This document shows, one piece after another, positions 6,531 through 9,031 of a stretch of DNA of 9,031 bases. The stretch comes from an uncultured Clostridia bacterium (GTDB lineage: Bacteria > Bacillota > Clostridia > Oscillospirales > Ruminococcaceae): the NCBI GenBank assembly GCA_946183095.1, contig CAMHBE010000061.1, forward strand, positions 1 to 9,031, given 5' to 3'. The notes under the pieces are model-generated. The model was not told the origin of the DNA. It did no database searches and saw nothing but the letters and a program-made list of their open reading frames with translations. Both the position numbers and the translations under genes were made by a program. The stretch's first letter is position 1. The number at the start of each line of letters is the position of its first letter.

Positions 6531-7772
6531 ATGAACAGGAAAATATCTTTGGGCATAGCGATAAGCATTGTCGCTATCGCCTGTGCAGTCACATTCGTCA
6601 TAACCATGACGGTGTCGCTGAGCAACTACAACAATAAGATAGCAGATGTCCAGCAGCGCGGCGAGATATACACCAAATTGCAGGAAATAGACGCTTATGT
6701 GCGCAGCTACTCGCTTTATGAAGTGAATGACGAGGTAATGCGCAACGGCGTGTATTCGGGCTATCTCAGCGGTATCGACGACAGTGCGGCGCGCTATTAC
6801 ACAGCAGATGAATATTATTACAAGACCCGCATGGACAGCGGTTCCATTGTCGGTCTGGGTCTGGTATTCGACAAGGAAGAAAGCGGTTATATCATGATAA
6901 CCGATGTGTACGAAGGCTCTCCGGCAGCGGAAGCGGGCATTCTCCCCGGCGATGTTGTGATATCGGTAGATGGCGTGAATGTTCTCGAAACGGGTTATGA
7001 CACCGCGAGCGAACAGCTCCGTTACGGCGATGAGGGAACACGTCGAAAGATACAGGTGAGAAGGAACGGTGAGGAATCGGACTACGAGCTTATCCGTGCA
7101 TCTTTCAACATTCCGACGCTCGACGCTGTGCTGCTCGATAACGGTCTGCTGTATTTCCGATTTACGGCGGTGAACGGTGCAACGGGTCAGAAAATGACAC
7201 AGCTTCTCTCCGCGTATGCCGACAGCCCCGTGACAGGCTATATCTTCGACCTGCGCGGCGTATCGAGCGGCGTGTATTCGTCGGTATCCGAGATACTTTC
7301 AAGGTTCGTGCCGCCCGGCGAGATAGCTTCGGCAGTCTATAAGAACAATTCGACAAGAATCGTCGCCGAAACCGATGATGCGGACTTTACAAATCTGCCC
7401 GTAAGTATTATAATAGATGAAAAGACAGGCGGTTCCGCCGAGCTTATCGCTCAGGCACTGCGCGACAAGGCTTCCGGCACCACGGTCGGCGAGGTATCCT
7501 CCGGCAGCGGTACTCTCCGCGAAACGAGAACGTTCAACGACGGTACGGCTATCGAGATATCCGTCGCGGTCATACGCCCCACAGGTGAAAACACCGGTTA
7601 CAACGATGTCGGCATCACCCCGGAGTTTATCGTCGAATACGACGGCGACTATGAAACAGACGCTTCGGGTTATGCGGATTCGACAGACCTTCAGCTCAAA
7701 AAGGCAGTCGAGGTGATAGCGGGTAAGGTAACGGCTGCCGAACCGCAGGAAACCGCCGCCGCAGAACAGTGA
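6531..7772 (+). CDS. Membrane-anchored PDZ/S41-family protein, probable pseudoprotease
   Basis: Related to carboxyl-terminal processing proteases (CtpA/CtpB), 413 residues, a little shorter than usual. It has one N-terminal membrane anchor (about 7-29), a helical region with a degenerate DPYS-type motif (83-90), a PDZ domain (about 105-182, carboxylate-binding loop GLGL at 108-111) and an S41 core (about 195-370), ending in an Ala/Glu-rich tail. In active enzymes the core has LRxNPGG, SASASE and FGKG. Here these are LRGVSSG (241-247), TGGSAE (299-304) and SSGSG (323-327), which puts Gly301 at the Ser position (Ser302 is adjacent) and Ser326 at the Lys position. No Lys lies between 314 and 388, so classical Ser-Lys catalysis is unlikely. 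It follows the M23 gene by 38 bases with only a weak GGGA (6518-6521) ribosome site. It could act as a PDZ scaffold or inhibitor of the hydrolase, but this is inference. Confidence 0.88.
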   Translation: MNRKISLGIAISIVAIACAVTFVITMTVSLSNYNNKIADVQQRGEIYTKLQEIDAYVRSYSLYEVNDEVMRNGVYSGYLSGIDDSAARYYTADEYYYKTRMDSGSIVGLGLVFDKEESGYIMITDVYEGSPAAEAGILPGDVVISVDGVNVLETGYDTASEQLRYGDEGTRRKIQVRRNGEESDYELIRASFNIPTLDAVLLDNGLLYFRFTAVNGATGQKMTQLLSAYADSPVTGYIFDLRGVSSGVYSSVSEILSRFVPPGEIASAVYKNNSTRIVAETDDADFTNLPVSIIIDEKTGGSAELIAQALRDKASGTTVGEVSSGSGTLRETRTFNDGTAIEISVAVIRPTGENTGYNDVGITPEFIVEYDGDYETDASGYADSTDLQLKKAVEVIAGKVTAAEPQETAAAEQ

Positions 7773-7908
7773 GAGATCGAGAGGACGCTGCGCTCCGAGA
7801 GAGATCGAGAGGGCGCTGCGCTCCGAGAGAGATCGAGAGGACGCTGCGCTCCGAGAGAGATCGAGAGGACGCTGCGCTCCGAGAGAGTTTGAGAGGACGC
7901 TGCGCTCA
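7769..7908. repeat. Tandem array, five units of 28 bp
   Basis: Five back-to-back 28-bp units (7769-7796, 7797-7824, 7825-7852, 7853-7880, 7881-7908) with core GAGAGATCGAGAGGACGCTG followed by CGCTCC. Units 3 and 4 are identical. Unit 1 differs at its second base, which supplies the T of the S41 stop codon. Unit 2 has one A-to-G change. Unit 5 has TTT for ATC and ends in CA instead of CC. The unit contains no stop codon in any of the six frames, so it creates long spurious open frames on both strands. The near identity suggests recent expansion by slippage or recombination. No protein or RNA function is evident. Confidence 0.93.
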
Positions 7909-8089
7909 AGATTTTTGCCCTGCGCGGGCAGCGCCACGCTACGGCGTGGAGACGTTACACGCCGCGATAATGCGGTTCAGACTTACAGTAAGGCAATATG
8001 CGGCGCGCTCCAAATCAGGAACTTCTTCACGGCACAAGATGCTTCCTACATCACCGCCTGCGTTCACTGCACGAGACTCTGAAAGAGTA

Positions 8090-8118
8090 TGGACAGATAA
8101 TATATATACAAATACATT
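8090..8118 (+). promoter_or_regulatory. Possible greA promoter
   Basis: TGGACA (8090-8095, five of six consensus bases) is followed by 17 bases and TACATT (8113-8118, four of six). The surrounding AT-rich sequence also offers GATAAT (8096-8101) as a -10 but without a matching -35. A start near 8125 would leave a leader of about 30 bases. The 12-bp repeat provides a second TACATT at 8125-8130. Confidence 0.35.
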
Positions 8119-8140
8119 AGCAAATACATTAGCAAATACA
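8109..8140 (+). repeat. 12-bp direct repeats just upstream of greA
   Basis: CAAATACATTAG occurs twice exactly (8109-8120 and 8121-8132), followed by a partial third copy CAAATACA (8133-8140) that runs into the AAAGGA ribosome binding site. The result is an unstructured A-rich leader, which could aid ribosome access. A change in copy number would shift promoter-to-start spacing. Confidence 0.85.
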
Positions 8141-8155
8141 GAAAGGAATAAAACC

Positions 8156-8632
8156 ATGGCATCTAAACAGACAGTATTGACACAGGAGGGCCTCGAAGCC
8201 CTCGAAGCAGAACTCGAAAACCTCAAGACCGTCAAGAGAAAGGACATTGCGGAAAAAATAAAAGTCGCGCTCTCATTCGGTGACTTGTCCGAAAACTCCG
8301 AGTACGATGAAGCCAAGAACGAACAGGGTATCATTGAAGCCCGTATCGCCGAGATCGAAGCCACCCTCAAAAATGTCGTAATTATCGACGCCGACAGCCT
8401 CAACACCGAACGCGTTCAGCACGGCAACAAGGTAACGGTCAAGGATATCGAGGAAAACGATGTCCGTGAACTGCATATCGTCGGTTCAAAGGAAGTTGAC
8501 GTAAAGCATGGCAAGATATCCGACGAATCCCCTATCGGCAAGGCTCTGCTCGGTCACGCAAAGGGCGATATCGTCGATGTTGAGACACCGTCCGGCATCT
8601 TACAGTTCGAGATACTCGATATCGGCAAATAA
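8156..8632 (+). CDS. greA: Transcription elongation factor GreA
   Basis: Cytoplasmic factor that enters the RNA polymerase secondary channel and stimulates cleavage of the 3' end of backtracked RNA, rescuing stalled complexes. At 158 residues it has the standard length. The N-terminal coiled coil (about 8-75) carries the tip motif GDLSENSEYDEAK (42-54), with the acidic residues D43 and E46 that support the Mg-dependent cleavage. The C-terminal FKBP-like domain (about 82-158) includes SPIGKALLG (125-133) and GDIVDVETPSG (137-147). The ATG at 8156 follows AAAGGA (8142-8147) at 8 bases and gives the full family N-terminus, so the long open frame extending upstream into the tandem array is not part of the protein. 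In many Bacillota greA is followed by lysS, as it is here. Confidence 0.97.
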   Translation: MASKQTVLTQEGLEALEAELENLKTVKRKDIAEKIKVALSFGDLSENSEYDEAKNEQGIIEARIAEIEATLKNVVIIDADSLNTERVQHGNKVTVKDIEENDVRELHIVGSKEVDVKHGKISDESPIGKALLGHAKGDIVDVETPSGILQFEILDIGK

Positions 8633-8701
8633 ACAAAGTCTTGCTTTTTATCCGCCCCCGAGGGTGGCGAGCTCCGCAAGCCTGCACAACACAGGAAGTG
8701 G

Positions 8702-8791
8702 TGCGGCGTGGTACAATGGGAAAGCGACGGGGGCGCATCTTGTTCTTGCTTCCCACCCTGCCCCGTCGGTGCAGACGACACCCACGCCGCA
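8702..8791. other. Nested long-range inverted repeats, possible structured RNA or repeat element
   Basis: Outer arms TGCGGCGTGG (8702-8711) and CCACGCCGCA (8782-8791) are perfect over 10 bp. Inner arms CGACGGGG (8725-8732) and CCCCGTCG (8761-8768) are perfect over 8 bp and nest inside them. The outer right arm directly abuts the next palindrome (8792-8865). No coding frame here looks protein-like, and the full gap from 8633 to 8917 holds no gene. It may be part of one compound repeat or a leader of lysS. No family is recognised. Confidence 0.5.
8709..8717 (+). promoter_or_regulatory. Possible extended -10 promoter for lysS
   Basis: TGGTACAAT is an extended -10 sequence (TG, one base, then TACAAT, one mismatch to TATAAT). 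No good -35 lies upstream. If used, the lysS transcript would carry a leader of nearly 200 bases containing the palindrome. TTGACA at 8853-8858 is a perfect -35 hexamer but has no -10 at the right distance. Confidence 0.25.
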
Positions 8792-8865
8792 ACCGATTTG
8801 TCAAGGGGGTGGCTTTAAAAAATTTTTTATGGAAAAATTTTTTGGAGTACCCTTGACAAATCGGT
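8792..8865. repeat. 74-bp palindromic element with 16-bp inverted arms, MITE-like
   Basis: ACCGATTTGTCAAGGG (8792-8807) and its exact complement CCCTTGACAAATCGGT (8850-8865) are the ends. The centre contains two AT blocks (about 8817-8828 and 8833-8843) that pair with each other, so the whole element can fold into one long hairpin. Both strands translate in part to nearly the same peptide (KKFF...KFF...PLTNR), a simple result of the palindrome and not evidence for a gene. I see no clear target-site duplication and no transposase. It resembles a miniature inverted-repeat or REP-like element. Copy number is unknown. Confidence 0.8.
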
Positions 8866-8917
8866 AACGACCGGTCAGCAGCGAACCATACCAATACAAA
8901 AGGAGATATATCAACAA

Positions 8918-9031
8918 ATGTCAGATGAAATAAAGACAGAAGAACTTACCGAAGAAGAGGAACTTGCCAATCTCTCGGAACAGCACAGGATACGCATAGA
9001 AAAGCTCAACAAGCTCAAAGCGGACGGCAAG
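8918..9031 (+). CDS. lysS: Lysyl-tRNA synthetase, N-terminal fragment (window edge)
   Basis: The first 38 codons of what is most likely class II lysyl-tRNA synthetase, which charges tRNA-Lys. The visible part has an acidic N-terminal extension followed by LSEQHRIRIEKLNKLKADGK (19-38), which matches the conserved LysS start (helix before the OB-fold anticodon domain, normally followed by DPY/DPF). The ATG at 8918 follows AAGGAGA (8900-8906) at 11 bases. The position downstream of greA supports the call. No catalytic motifs are inside the window, so the identification rests on the N-terminal helix and gene order. Confidence 0.85.
   Translation, partial: MSDEIKTEELTEEEELANLSEQHRIRIEKLNKLKADGK

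Larger units (their letters stand above)
7909..8155 (+). other. Non-coding leader between the 28-bp array and greA
   Basis: The first part is GC-rich with small hairpins: TGCCC/GGGCA around 7918-7930, and CCACGC-TACG-GCGTGG at 7934-7949. The middle (about 7970-8085) shows no recognisable element. The last 70 bases turn AT-rich and carry a possible promoter, 12-bp direct repeats and the greA ribosome binding site. The frame upstream of greA is open through this region, but it lacks protein-like composition and I do not call a gene. Confidence 0.6.

Noticed and set aside
7890..7920. Possible intrinsic terminator ending in ATTTTT at 7911-7916
   Set aside because: The preceding sequence from the last repeat unit gives no stable stem immediately before the T-run.
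7299..7937. Minus-strand frame encoding a Ser/Arg/Leu repeat protein
   Set aside because: Its repeats are only the reverse translation of the 28-bp array, and the rest is antisense to the S41 gene.
7769..8155. In-frame open extension of greA starting with GTG at 7769, overlapping the S41 stop by four bases, which would make a 287-residue protein
   Set aside because: The extension is mostly the 28-bp stop-free array read in successive frames plus low-complexity leader. greA has its own AAAGGA site and ATG at 8156, giving the exact family length.
8655..8690. Possible T-box leader for lysS (AGGGTGG at 8661-8667)
   Set aside because: The conserved NACCGCG continuation, specifier stem and terminator are not found.
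8508..8894. Several 70-120 codon frames on both strands across the greA-lysS spacer
   Set aside because: They run through structured GC-rich sequence and the palindrome. Similar peptides on opposite strands are explained by the inverted repeat, and none has a ribosome site.

Overview
The window looks like ordinary chromosome from a low-to-mid GC Gram-positive anaerobe (Bacillota, class Clostridia, plausibly a Ruminococcus-like Oscillospiraceae). This is an inference from strong AAGGAG-type ribosome binding sites, sigma-A-like promoters, a MetRS with a fused C-terminal tRNA-binding domain, the order ftsE-ftsX-M23 hydrolase-S41 protein, and greA followed by lysS. No phage, plasmid, transposase or CRISPR genes are visible.

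Layout. Positions 1-1810 (minus strand) hold metG, missing only its 3' end. A 280-base divergent region with two good promoters separates it from a CdaR/PucR-type regulator (2091-3176, plus). After a long hairpin and a possible promoter come ftsE (3352-4038) and ftsX (4046-4948), which form a translationally coupled pair. A 173-base hairpin-rich gap follows, then a secreted coiled-coil M23 peptidase (5122-6492) and a membrane-anchored PDZ/S41 protein (6531-7772). An exact 5 x 28 bp tandem array starts at the S41 stop codon. It is followed by a non-coding leader with short direct repeats, greA (8156-8632), a 285-base spacer containing a nested stem and a 74-bp palindrome with 16-bp arms, and the first 38 codons of lysS (8918 onward).

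How the genes fit together. FtsEX is an ABC-type complex that switches on peptidoglycan hydrolases at the membrane. The next gene encodes a secreted hydrolase with the coiled-coil architecture of FtsX-controlled partners (CwlO, PcsB, EnvC) and a complete M23 active site. The fourth gene has the fold signature of a carboxyl-terminal processing protease, but the catalytic Lys position is Ser, the catalytic Ser position is Gly in a gapless alignment, and the oxyanion-hole motif is altered. I therefore read it as a probable pseudoprotease that may act as a PDZ scaffold or regulator of the hydrolase. This is the most interesting protein-level observation. The most interesting non-coding signals are the 28-bp array, the MITE-like palindrome before lysS and the hairpin cluster before the M23 gene. 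These look like members of dispersed repeat families, but copy number cannot be judged from this window.
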